Shown one piece after another: positions 1 through 9,335 of a stretch of 64,000 bases of DNA (position 1 is the stretch's first letter; each line of letters opens with the position of its first letter). The stretch is from Phoenix dactylifera (Eukaryota; Streptophyta; Magnoliopsida; Arecales; Arecaceae). The position numbers and the translations under genes are program-made. The DNA is taken from positions 237,456 through 301,455 of the forward strand of contig NW_024068001.1 in the NCBI RefSeq assembly GCF_009389715.1. The letters run 5' to 3'. The notes below the pieces were generated by a model. That model was not told the origin of the DNA and ran no database searches. It saw nothing but the letters and a program-made list of their open reading frames with translations.

Positions 1-44
1 CGATCGATGAAAGAAGCTAGTGTTCTGGTCCCCCTCTTTGACCT

Positions 45-52
45 ACTGTGCC
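45..52. repeat. Left 8 bp target-site duplication of the hAT element
   Basis: ACTGTGCC directly precedes the left terminal repeat and is repeated exactly at 2047-2054 beyond the right end. Eight base pairs is the normal duplication length for hAT transposases. Confidence 0.9.
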
Positions 53-69
53 TAGGGCTGGAAGTGGGC
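53..69 (+). repeat. Left terminal inverted repeat of the hAT element
   Basis: TAGGGCTGGAAGTGGGC matches the reverse complement of 2030-2046 at all 17 positions. After that the two ends differ in detail but keep the same GGGCC-rich composition. Confidence 0.88.
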
Positions 70-304
70 TCGGGCCGGCCCGAAGCCCATCGGGCTGGGC
101 CGCCTGCGGGCCGGGCTATGGGCTCGACCCAATGAATTTCGGGCCAGGCTCGGGCTGCAAACTTAAGCCCAATTTTATTTCGGGCCGGGCTCGGGTTTTC
201 CATTGGCCCGGCCCTGGCCCGGCCCTGGCCCGGACCAAGCCCGAGCCCAATGACAGCCCGAACCAAGCCCAAATTCACGGCCCGAATTGCATTTGGGAGT
301 GGGA

Positions 305-1765
305 CTAGCCGGTTTAGGGGTTACGGGATTTGGGGATTTTATCAAGGATTCAAGGTTGCCGTGCGCCCGTGCCGACTTCCAACTCCACTGCTCCAGCCCT
401 AGCCGTCCGCCAGAGCTCGTCGACACTCGACCATCGTCTCTAGGCTCCAGCCCTAGCCGTCCACCAGAGCCGCCGCCTAGAGCCGCCGCCAGAGCCTCCA
501 CTGCTCCAGCCCTAGCCCTAGCCGTGCGCGATTTGCAGAGGGCCAGTCCGCCAGAGCTCGTCGACCATCGTCTTCTTCGTCTAGGGTCCGGTGGAGGCGT
601 GGAGGCTCGTCGTCGTCGTCGTCTAGGGTCCGGTGGAGGCGTCGTCGTCGGCTCGTCGAGCGCAGAGGCAAGACGAGAGCGGGGGAGGCTCGTCGTCGTC
701 GGCTCCGGCGTGTGCTCTTCTCTCCCGCCAACGCCTCATACTCATACACCCCCTTTCCCCCCACCCCCACTCTCTCCGGCGTGTCCTCTTCTCTCCGCTT
801 CACACCCTCGACGCACAGCAGGACCAGAAACTCATGTTCGGCCTCCTCTTCTCCCTCCGCTCCTTCACAACCAAGGGTCCAAGTCCCCCCCCCCCCCCCC
901 CCCCGCGGTTGCTCCCGTCAAGATCTTGTTTACGGACTCGGGAGGAAACGAGAAAAGGATCCAAAAATTCTAAAGATTTGGGAAGCTTCACAAGATTTGC
1001 CTGCCTGTTGTTGAGGTATTGTCTCCTCTTTCTATTTTTGAAAAAACAAATCGCATAAATAAGCCGTGATTTGATCTTTATTTTCTAATCGTTGCGATTT
1101 TCCTATCCTTTTTGGAGATGTGGTCTTCCCCCTCCGTTTTTCTCCTCTCCTATTCAATTAAGTTGTCCGTGCCCTATTTTCCTTTTTCATTGTTCGGGGA
1201 AAACCAAGAATTGTTCTTCGTGTCGTTTTCTTTTTATTTGTTCTTCTTTTATGTTATTTGTAAATTTATTCCGCACTGTTTGTATCTTCTAACATTAGGT
1301 CTCAAGTTTTTTTTTTTAAATTTTTTGGGTTATCTTATGCTATTCAGCGATTTTCATTTATGTTCGAGCATTGACATTGGCTACTTTTTAATTCCACTTA
1401 GGATGCTTATCTTTAGCTTATTCAGATATTTTTGGGAAATTTTTTAGGCTTTCCTTTTCTTAATGTGTCGGGGTTTGAATCTGTACATATCTTTGTGTGA
1501 TATTGTTATTTGATGTACTATGTGCATAGAAAAGATGAAAGAAAAGATCTATATGAACACGTTTAAGCTGATATTCAAAGCTTTCTGTTAAAATTGCGGG
1601 ATTTTATTCTCCCTCTTCCACTCCCCCTTCCAGGTGGGTGTTTGTAATTCATACTTTTAGGTATTTGCATATATTCACATGGTTTTTTTCTGGATTCTTG
1701 TTAGGTAGAGACTGGTAAGTAAAGCTGTTTTCTGGATTCTTGTTAGGTAGATAGATTTTAAAGCC
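305..1765 (+). promoter_or_regulatory. Captured 5' flank and leader of the DnaJ gene, with a 5'UTR intron
   Basis: This stretch inside the hAT element reads as the upstream part of a plant gene. A pyrimidine-rich leader (about 715-905, including a run of C near 886-904) is followed by a probable 5'UTR exon ending at a GAG|GTATTG donor near 1015. A T-rich intron then runs to an acceptor ending TTAGGTAG near 1750, about 15 bases before the start codon. The part from 380 to 690 holds imperfect internal duplications (for example CAGAGCTCGTCGA near 412 and 556). No clear TATA box was found. Whether it still promotes transcription is unknown. Confidence 0.5.
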
Positions 1766-1852
1766 ATGGTGAAAGAAACCGAGTATTATGATACTTTGGG
1801 TGTGAATGTTGATGCATCTGCTGCTGAGATAAAGAAGGCCTACTACATCAAG
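1766..1852 (+). pseudogene. DnaJ (Hsp40) first coding exon, captured gene fragment
   Basis: The exon opens with ATG at 1766 and encodes 29 residues beginning MVKETEYYDTLGV and ending KKAYYIK, followed at once by a GTAACA splice donor. This is the start of a J domain: helix I (YYDTLGV) and the start of helix II (AEIKKAYY). It resembles the DnaJ 10 type of plant chaperone, whose N-terminus has this MVKE start. The HPD motif that stimulates Hsp70 ATPase would lie in the next exon. About 15 bases into the intron the sequence changes to hAT terminal DNA, and no further DnaJ exon is visible downstream. It is therefore a truncated captured exon, not a working chaperone gene. Confidence 0.8.
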
Positions 1853-2029
1853 GTAACAAAACATTCCAAACGGGCCGGCCCAGGTTAGGGCCCAACTGGG
1901 CCGGCCCAAATGGGCTCGGGCCGGGCTCGGGCCTTGTTCCTTAAAAATTTTTCGGGCCCCGGCCCGGCCCGAAGCCCGGAAAAAAAATTCGGGCCGGGCT
2001 CGGGTAGGGGTTTGGCCCGACCCGGCCCG

Positions 2030-2046
2030 GCCCACTTCCAGCCCTA
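2030..2046 (-). repeat. Right terminal inverted repeat of the hAT element
   Basis: This is the reverse complement of the left 17 bp end. It is followed directly by the second ACTGTGCC target copy at 2047-2054. Confidence 0.88.
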
Positions 2047-2054
2047 ACTGTGCC
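2047..2054. repeat. Right 8 bp target-site duplication of the hAT element
   Basis: ACTGTGCC is identical to 45-52. Removing one copy plus the element restores a continuous LINE ORF2 frame on the minus strand. Confidence 0.9.
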
Positions 2055-3109
2055 CTCAACTTCTGCCTCCAAAAGGTCTCCAGTTGATGCAGCAAAGAGT
2101 GATGTGATGCCAAGTAACGTCGCAAGTCAGCCATCTCATCCTCCTCCAGCTGCCCCTCTCGGTCCTTCCTCCCCTGAAGATCCGCAATCAAACCTTCCAC
2201 CTCCTCTAGTCTCCGGAATATGTTGCCCACTACCTCCCGATTCCATCTACGAAGGCGGCGCTTAGTGAGCTCCAATCTTCGCGACACCCTCTGCATGGCA
2301 TCTTCCTGCACTGGCATGCCCCAAGCCTCTCTGACCTACTCCCCAAGATTGGGGATATGACAACTACAGCTTCTCAAAACGAAATCGGCTATGATGGCTG
2401 GAGCTCGAAGCTGTAGAAATCAAAATAGGACAGTGATCCGAAGCAATTCAAGCAAGATGACTAACCTGGTAGGAGAAAAATCGCTGAATCCAATCCAGAG
2501 AGGCAATGGCCCTGTCAAGCCGCTCCCACACTCTCGCTCGTCCAGACTGATTGTTACACTAGGTAAATCTCGGTCAGGAGAAGCCAAGGTCCACTAAGCC
2601 AGTCGCATCCAGAAGCTCCCGAAACTCCCTCCTGTCCACTGAATCAGAATAGACTCTGCCTCCTCGTTTCTCATTGGGACTAAGGATGCAATTAAAGTCT
2701 CCCACCACCATAGTTGGCACCCTCTGAGTCAACAATCATGTCAGCTCACCCCAGAGGACTCTCCTAGTCCGGTAATCAGTGCTAGCATAAACCCCGCACA
2801 GGACCCATGGGGGTTCATTCGGTTCCGAGATGACCATCACAACCTGCTAAGAACAGTTACAAAAAACATCTATAGAGGCCACCCCTCGCCTCCACAACAT
2901 CACAATACCTTTAGACAGGCCCTGAGACTCTATTACAAAGGACTCCCAATCAACTGCCAAATGTCGCAACACCCGACGCAACCCTTCTCCGGACATCCGT
3001 GTTTCACAAAGAAAACAAACATCGGGGCAATTATTTGGACTAATCTCTTGAACGTCCGCAAAAATGAAGGCTTGGCCGCCCCCCTACAATTCCATGCTAG
3101 AATCTTCAT
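2055..3109 (-). pseudogene. LINE copy 1 ORF2, endonuclease part, degenerate
   Basis: The start at 3109 encodes MKILAWNCRGAAKPSF, the first motif of an APE-type endonuclease, and aligns with the ORF2 start of the second LINE at 46626. Several frames are needed to follow it. The region 2317-2055 reads as the endonuclease-to-RT linker (VSRRLELTKRRLRRWNRE, then FWRQKLRAQ) in a single frame. The polypeptide stops at the hAT insertion, and the remainder continues at 44-1, where a TAG replaces the Trp codon that follows the glutamine. It cannot make a functional enzyme. Confidence 0.8.
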
Positions 3110-3119
3110 TTAACACTGT

Positions 3120-5172
3120 GGGATGAGGATGAGGCTCGCCCCTGACAACTTGGGCTGATTGGTCCCTGTATAATTGTCCTTGTGTCTTCCCCAGACTCCA
3201 CTGCACCCTCCTGAATCGCCGCATGCAGCAGATGCACCACCTTCCCGTGAGTTTGAATGGGAGAGTTTGACCCCTATCCCGAGCTACCTAGGATGCCCTT
3301 CATCACCACCGTCGCTGATGCACCAGGGAAAGAATTTGCCGGAGCCAGTGAGCTAGGATCATCCTCCACAGCTCCCGTCACAGGCCTCCCCCCCTTTCGC
3401 AGACCTACGGATGTCACCCCTCGCTGCACAATTGGTGCCGGGGACCCCTCCATCGGCGCATCTTCCAGGGTCGTCCCTGTGGCCAGAGGCTTCCCACCGC
3501 CTCCAACCACGGCCGCCCGCGACTGTGGGGCCACATCTACCACCGTCGGTCCGCTCGACGCAAATGTGCCGTCCGCCGCTTGCGTAGTCCCCGCGGCTCC
3601 ATCAACTATTGGGGCTCCCCCCATCACCGGCTAGCTAGGGGCCCTCGTCGGCGGCAGAGAGGCGCTCCGGAAGTGCCTTCTTCCTTCCTCCCTCCGTCGT
3701 AGTCGCGGATCGTCGAAGGAAGACGACGACATCGACCGGGGAAGCTGAGTCGGCTCAGTGCGTCTCGCCCTCGGGTCCTTGGTTGCCTTGGCTGGGCTAC
3801 GAGCCCGCTTCATTGGGCTTGGGCCCTATCCACGAGCCAGCCCGGTAACAGCAGCCTGGCCCGTTCCCACCTGGCCCGGTCCATCATTGGGTAGTAGGCT
3901 CGATAATGGGCCTAGATGCGGCCCGACCACCTCGGCCCGCCCCAATTCAGCTCGACCCAGTTGACCCAACCCTCCGACGGACTCCAAGTTCAACCCCGAC
4001 CCCACTCCGAGTTTGGTCAACTCAGTGTCCATCACCACTGCACCCGCCGCTTCCTTCTCCGGCGACCTCCTCCTGGCTAACTTGGTTGGCTTCTGCCATC
4101 CATCCGTGTCCGTGGGCGACTCGGGGAGGGTCGTCGTGGCTTTAGGGGACCTCGGCCCCAACCTAGAGGGCTCCTACACCGGCGTATGATCCACCTTCGA
4201 CACGGTGGTTTGCTTCCCTAGCTTATTCCCCTTCAGCTGCCAAAGCTTGGTAGTTGTCAGCCACGGACCAAAGGGCAGCCGGCTTCCCAACCCGTCCCCC
4301 TCCTTGAACTCCATCCCAGGCACCTGGGTATGAAGATCTCCCGGTTCTCCGGACATCGCCGGGGTTGTGGAAGAAAACGGGCAGGCTCCCTCTCCGTGCC
4401 CCAGCCAAGCGCACCTGTAGCAAAAGCCAGGCAAGTTCTCGTAACGAAAAGCCCGCCAGTGTAGGTCAGCACCAACCTGGATGAAGGTCTCCGGCCGAAT
4501 CGGTTCGCACGCATCCATCTCGACCTTGACACGGGCGAATCCCAATTTCCGACCTTGGTCGGTGACCTTGTCCTGCACCAGAGGACGGCCTGCCTTCGCC
4601 GCTATATTCCAAATTAGCTCCTTCGTCCGGTACTCCATCGGCAGACTCGGAAGCCATAGCCAAATGACCGTCCGACTCAGCCGGTTGGTCCCCGGAACGA
4701 AGTTTGGCTGCCAGCGCTCCATAGTCAGGAGTTGAGCTGCCACCAGCTAGGGTCCGGCCTCCATGGCAGCCTCCCGATCCCTCTCACTCCGAAATCGGAA
4801 GACGAAAGTCTCATCCGCCATCGTGAAATCCTCGACGTCGTAGTCGAGTTTTCCGGCCACCCGCAGCTCCCAGCAGATCCATTTCACCGAAACTCGGCGG
4901 CCCAGGCTGCGCATGATCACCGCAGTCTCGCCACGCCGCCCTAGCCAGCTCCATCTTCTCCGGCGGGATCTCCACCACGTCCGTAAACCGCCGCTTCAGG
5001 GCTTCCAGCTCCACGGGCGAAATCTGATGGTTGGTCCAGGTCGGCACCTTCGAAGGGCCTTTCGCCACATCCGCCCACGACCGGCCCTTCTCGCCTGCTC
5101 TTAGCTGAGGCCGCACCCCCTTGTCACTCCTGCCTCCGTCTTCTCCAGTTTAGGTATCCCCTGCGCCGCCAT
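3120..5172 (-). pseudogene. LINE copy 1 ORF1 (DUF4283 plus CCHC knuckle), frameshifted
   Basis: This is the gag-like RNA-binding ORF1 of a plant L1 LINE. ATG at 5172 starts MAAQGIPKLEK. After a frameshift near 5110, GEKGRSWADVAKG appears, which is shared with the second LINE. A DUF4283 region follows (4740-4550, MERWQPNFVPGTNRLSR) and then a zinc knuckle C-x2-C-x4-H-x4-C (CYRCAWLGHGEGAC, about 4431-4390). The C-terminal half is low-complexity and basic, and it spans three frames with stops. Frameshifts lie near 5110, 4905 and 4170. ORF1 binds element RNA to form the ribonucleoprotein used in retrotransposition; this copy is inactive. Confidence 0.78.
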
Positions 5173-5332
5173 TCTCAGTGCGACCCACTGTTTGATGAAA
5201 TGCTCCACTGGCGGCACGAGTGCCGGTGCACCCCCCAGGCATGGAGCCCCCCCTCACTCACACCAGGCATTTGGGAGAAGTCCCCACCCGCCGCACGAAA
5301 ATTGGCGCCCCTAGGCGCGCATCCCAAGTCAC

Positions 5333-5362
5333 TCCCTCTCTCTCCCTCTCTCTCCCTTAGTT
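5333..5362. repeat. CT-rich microsatellite at the LINE 5' end
   Basis: A run of TCTC/CCTC units marks the transition from GC-rich LINE DNA to AT-rich flanking DNA. Confidence 0.6.
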
Positions 5363-5399
5363 GTTTTAAGAAGAGTATGTTTGACCAATACTGAATTTA

Positions 5400-8300
5400 A
5401 GCAGATGTTACAGATTCAAACATCTGTTTAGACCCCTTACTAGGAAAAGTAGTTTCTGGCCTTACAACCATGCTATCTGTAAGGGAGAAGAATTGAATCA
5501 ACCATCCTACACATAAACTGGTGCCAAATTGACCAAAATTAGGTTTTGACATACTCAAAATTAAATTAGACAGGATTGAATATGATGGATGAAACCTAAA
5601 TACTTCTGAACCAGACTGAGCTCATTCATATTCCAACTTAATTTAACATAAAATATCAAAATGACTGTTTGCTGTTTTTCTTTCAATCAACGGGCTTGCT
5701 GCATACTGATTCTGGGTTCGAAGGCTTCTTTGATCCGTGCAAATCATTGAGGCAGAAGGAACAGTGCGAGAGGCTGTTGTATCTCAGGAGTAGAACGCCA
5801 TCTAAGCCTAGTGCACTGTAAGGCGGCGAAATCTACTTCAAGGAAAGTGACCAACATACCACGCCTCAGACTGAGCTCATTCATATTTCCTTTTTCTTTA
5901 CTTTTGTTGTGGGGTTGTGCAAACCATCCCTCTCACTCGAAACTCTAAGGTGGTGGGAGTAAGAAGGGTATGTGGGAAGTTAAATTTCACTACCAAATAT
6001 CACATATCAGCATGAGGTGGAAATATACATGCTCTATCCCTTAACTTCTACTAATAATCTCCGTAAAGGAGAAGGTGCTGAAGGATATCCAGAGTACAGT
6101 TATGAATGTGAGTGAAAATAGATGTTCGATGGGTTTTGAGAACGTTGTCAAAACTGGATTTTAGAGAGAATTTGATAATGGGTTTTCCTTAACAGGTAGG
6201 TTGAAAGGTATGCTGGGTTGACCCAAACCCAACATGCAATTTGGTTGTGGGTTGGCCAAAATGTACATAACCTTGGTCAGGCTTGAGTTGGATCTGTGTT
6301 GAAAGCTTGAGTAACCCAACCCAACTGATCCAACCTAAATTTCTACAATAGGGCTCCCAGTCCAACGTAACCTAAATTCACACCCTTTTTTTGTGTAGGG
6401 CTCCCATCAGATCCAACCAAACTTTTAACCTGCATTTCCACAAGAACAATCCCAACTCAACCCAAGTAAACCTGACCAAACCAAATTGTATTCAAGTTGA
6501 AAATTTTGGAGTTGGGTGGGTTTGGTTAGGTGTTTTCTTAGTCAGGTTTGTTCTAGGTGGGCCTTGCACCCCTAGTGAAATGGTTCAAAACTTCAAGATT
6601 TGTCAAGAGCTCTATATCTTGTTTTATTATGTGATGAATACGAAGTGAAGTTCATAACCGGACGTATTCATTGCTTCAGGAGCATTATCGTACACTTCAT
6701 AGATTCTTTAAGGACACGGGTTTCAATTCAATTGAATGTATTCTTCAACTACAAGAAAAGTAACTTAAAATCATCTCTAGAAATACCATAGACACTAGAA
6801 TAACTCGGTACATCAAGGTTTTGCCATTAAATCACATCCTATAATCAAGTCAAAATCATTTCTATGAAAGTGTCAGATACCTGTATACACCTCAAACACA
6901 GTCATCATTAATGCTTGTTTCATATCCCCTGCATCACTGGCATGGGGATCGTATTTCGTTTAACTTCTTTCTTAGCTTAACATTGTGACATTCTAAAAAC
7001 ACATTAACAAAAGAATTCAATCATAGTCCACACCAGTTGTAAGATGTTTCCTGATCCAAAGAGGTTTGTAGTTCTAACTTCTCTATATCCGACATAAGGA
7101 TCAAGTTGTGAATTTCCTACGATATATATAAAATACTAAAAACAATCCAACAATGCTCATATAATTTTGTGAAAGGGCAAAATAGTGTAATAGTCTGTTG
7201 ATCGTCTTTGTTAAAAGGTTTGAACAACTTGGATTCAAATCCACAATCAACCTTTTTGGCTCTTTGATTATTCTCCACATCACCACACTTGGAATCATGT
7301 TACTCCGTCTACCTTAAGCTTTCTCAATACCTTTCCATCACAAAAGCGTAATAAAAGGATTTTCAGGAAATTCATTATATGTGAAGATATTATAACATTC
7401 TAGACACAGAAGGGGCTGGAAATTTTTTTGTAGCTTGAAGAATATATGACATGTTTATAGCTTATAGAATCATTTTCCAAGTCATGAAGAGTTCATACAG
7501 CTGCAAATGTTGGGAACATAAAAGAGTAAAAATATCTCCAACGTCTACAGAAAATACAGCAGTGAAACAAATAAATGCAAAATGGTTTTTGAAGGCCAAT
7601 GATTCACCATTATTGAGAAGCATGATTTGCTAGTCACTCTTAGCTTTCCTAACTGATAAAAAGAATTATGTGAACAATCTTTCACAAATATAATGACTCT
7701 ACCAGATAGCCTTAACAACCAAGTGAAGAGGATCAAGTCGAAAATGGCATCTCCATGATCATCACCATATAAGTCCAAGCGCAGCAGCAGTCCAGGAACA
7801 AGATTTATTGTGATTGCCAACTTTCAAATTGAAGTTCCACAACAAACTGATTAGAACAGCTAAAAATTGGATAATAGGCTTTTATGACCTACTATTTCTT
7901 AATCCTTCGATTTAAAACATCAAGAATATTGCCACAGCATCAAATTTAAAAAAAAGGAAGATCTTGATATGCAAGAATAAAAGGTCTTTAAGAAGAGTTA
8001 TTACTAAATATAAAGGTTAGGAAACAAATAAAAAGTATGACTATAACCATAATTATCAACTGGAAAAAACAATACTAACCATGCTAACCATACATATAAA
8101 ATTAATAGCAATAACAATAAATAAAATAATGATAACAGAAATAGTAATAATGTGGCATCAGAAATTACAGCCTTCCAAATGCTAAAGCAACGGATGATGA
8201 AAAGAAGCATAACTATTATGACAGCAGCTATGATAGGAAGATCATAATTGTAACAGTAATAGTAAGGAGATGATGATAATAAAATGATACTGGTATGAAA

Positions 8301-8878
8301 TCGGGTAAATAAGAGACTAAATGAATACAAAAGGCAATGTAAAAGAAAAAATTGCCTGCGTACACCTACAACATGTTTATGAGGTAGAATTATTTTGATT
8401 AATGATTTTTTTATTATATAAATTGGCTTATAAGGAATGAGACAAGTGGCATTCCAATGAGACTTTTGAGGACGAAATGAAACAGAAGATCACACAGATG
8501 ATTGGGCATCAGGACACTGGCACTACATGAACGCAGCAAAATCAAATGCAACTTTCTGGAAACATCAAAAAATATCTTGTGGAACGCTTATCCTTGAACT
8601 AAAACAATTCTCCTACTTGAGGTGAAGGAGAAAACTCTGTACTGTGAGTGTGCCAAAGTCTACCTTAAGAAAAACCAAAAGCTGCACGCGTCCCGCTTCC
8701 ATCTAAATAGAAAAGAGAAGAGAAAATAGTCATCCAAAACCCAGGATTTTTCGGGCTTCATACTTGATCATCAAATTATACCCCCACCCGAAAAATCATA
8801 AACCAATCAAACAAGCAGAATGATTAAAACAAAAAAAAAAATGCACAGGCGAGATTTAAGGATAAAAGAATTTCTTAC
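5400..8878. other. AT-rich non-coding DNA with a hAT-like relic
   Basis: No convincing gene is visible. From 6180 to 6575 there are many GGTTGG/CCAACC motifs, ending in CTTGCACCCCTAG, which resembles the end of a degraded hAT-type MITE. The segment 5696-5821 (+) is open for 41 codons up to a TAA but is not recognised. If the gene starting at 8960 (-) continues in this direction, this stretch would be its intron or later exons, none of which could be identified. Confidence 0.5.
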
Positions 8879-8960
8879 CGGTAATTATGAAGACATTGTA
8901 GCTGCGGATCAGAGCATCCTCAGTAGTCCAATGACTATCACCACCACCAAAAACACGCAT
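8879..8960 (-). CDS. First coding exon of an unrecognised minus-strand gene
   Basis: The ATG at 8960 opens 27 codons (beginning MRVFGGGDSHWTTEDALIRS and ending NVFIIT) and runs straight into a CCG|GTAAGA splice donor, with one extra base for a split codon. The reading has good plant codon usage and sits 190 bp downstream of a leader exon at 9151-9335 that itself ends in a TAG|GTACAT donor. A T-rich tract ending CAAAAG, about 25 bases above the ATG, could be the acceptor of the 5'UTR intron. I do not recognise the protein, and no later exon was found toward lower coordinates. It may be an intact gene with long introns or a 5' remnant. Confidence 0.5.
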
Positions 8961-9150
8961 TAACGTAAAGAAGATCTCCAATCTTTTGACCCGTAAAAAA
9001 AACGATCTTTTTCTCATGATTCAGCAAAAAATCCACCCATGAATCACCTACGATGGCACATTAAAAGCAACATTTAATCCTATTAGCTCACCGCGACTTC
9101 AGTCGCCAACCCAAGAAGACAAAAAAGCGATCTTGGAGCAAGAAATGTAC

Positions 9151-9335
9151 CTAAATTCCGGATCCGGAGAAAGGAATGCAGCAAAGAAACGAGGAGAAAA
9201 AGGAGGTTTCGATGGCCAGCGATCAAATAATCAAAGGAGAGGAGATCTTGGGATCTTTGGGGATTTGATGCAGCAGAGAATCCTGTCACGAGCTCTAGGG
9301 TTTGAGCTGGCGCCCCACTGAGTACCCCCTATCGG
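9151..9335 (-). other. Non-coding leader exon and core promoter region of the 8960 gene
   Basis: On the minus strand this stretch has a telo-box (AAACCCTA, complement of 9296-9303), a pyrimidine-rich leader, and a donor TTTAG|GTACAT at 9151/9150. Telo-boxes near transcription starts are common in plant housekeeping genes. GC content rises sharply here (9290-9480) compared with the AT-rich surroundings, as expected for a promoter. The transcription start is not fixed by the sequence. Confidence 0.5.

Larger units (their letters stand above)
53..2046. mobile_element. Non-autonomous hAT transposon carrying a DnaJ gene 5' fragment (Pack-hAT)
   Basis: The element has 17 bp perfect terminal inverted repeats, TAGGGCTGGAAGTGGGC at 53-69 and its complement at 2030-2046, and is flanked by the identical 8-mer ACTGTGCC. 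Both termini and target length fit the hAT superfamily. The subterminal regions (about 53-305 and 1868-2046) are dense in GGGCC/GGCCC motifs, which in hAT elements are typical transposase-binding regions. Between them lies about 1.5 kb of ordinary gene-like sequence: CT-rich leader, an intron, and a DnaJ first coding exon at 1766-1852. No transposase is encoded, so it would need a helper in trans. It was inserted into ORF2 of the LINE, which it splits. Confidence 0.88.
1..5365 (-). mobile_element. L1-type LINE copy 1 (partial, 5' half), split by a nested hAT
   Basis: This is a non-LTR retrotransposon read on the minus strand. From its 5' end (near 5365, placed by a CT-rich run and loss of similarity) come ORF1 (about 5172 to 3120) and the start of ORF2 at 3109. 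ORF2 runs to 2055, is interrupted by a hAT transposon (53-2046), and resumes in the same frame at 44-1 up to the window edge. Its protein fragments match the second LINE at 42.4-49 kb in order and sequence. Both ORFs carry several frameshifts and stops, so the copy is dead. The 3' end lies outside the window, so its target-site duplication cannot be checked. Confidence 0.85.

Noticed and set aside
48..1058. Several overlapping GC-rich open frames on both strands at the window start
   Set aside because: They are by-products of GGGCC-rich transposon ends and a CT-rich leader, and none has domain features.
5696..5821. 41-codon open frame (+) ending LYLRSRTPSKPSAL and a stop
   Set aside because: It looks mildly coding but has no start, no recognisable family and no firm splice site.
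7545..7820. Minus-strand open frame containing LVPGLLLRLDLYGDDHGDAI
   Set aside because: Possibly an exon of the gene starting at 8960, but phase, splice sites and homology could not be supported.
8004..8330. Leucine- and tyrosine-rich open frame that looks membrane-like
   Set aside because: It arises from AT-rich low-complexity DNA with no supporting signals.
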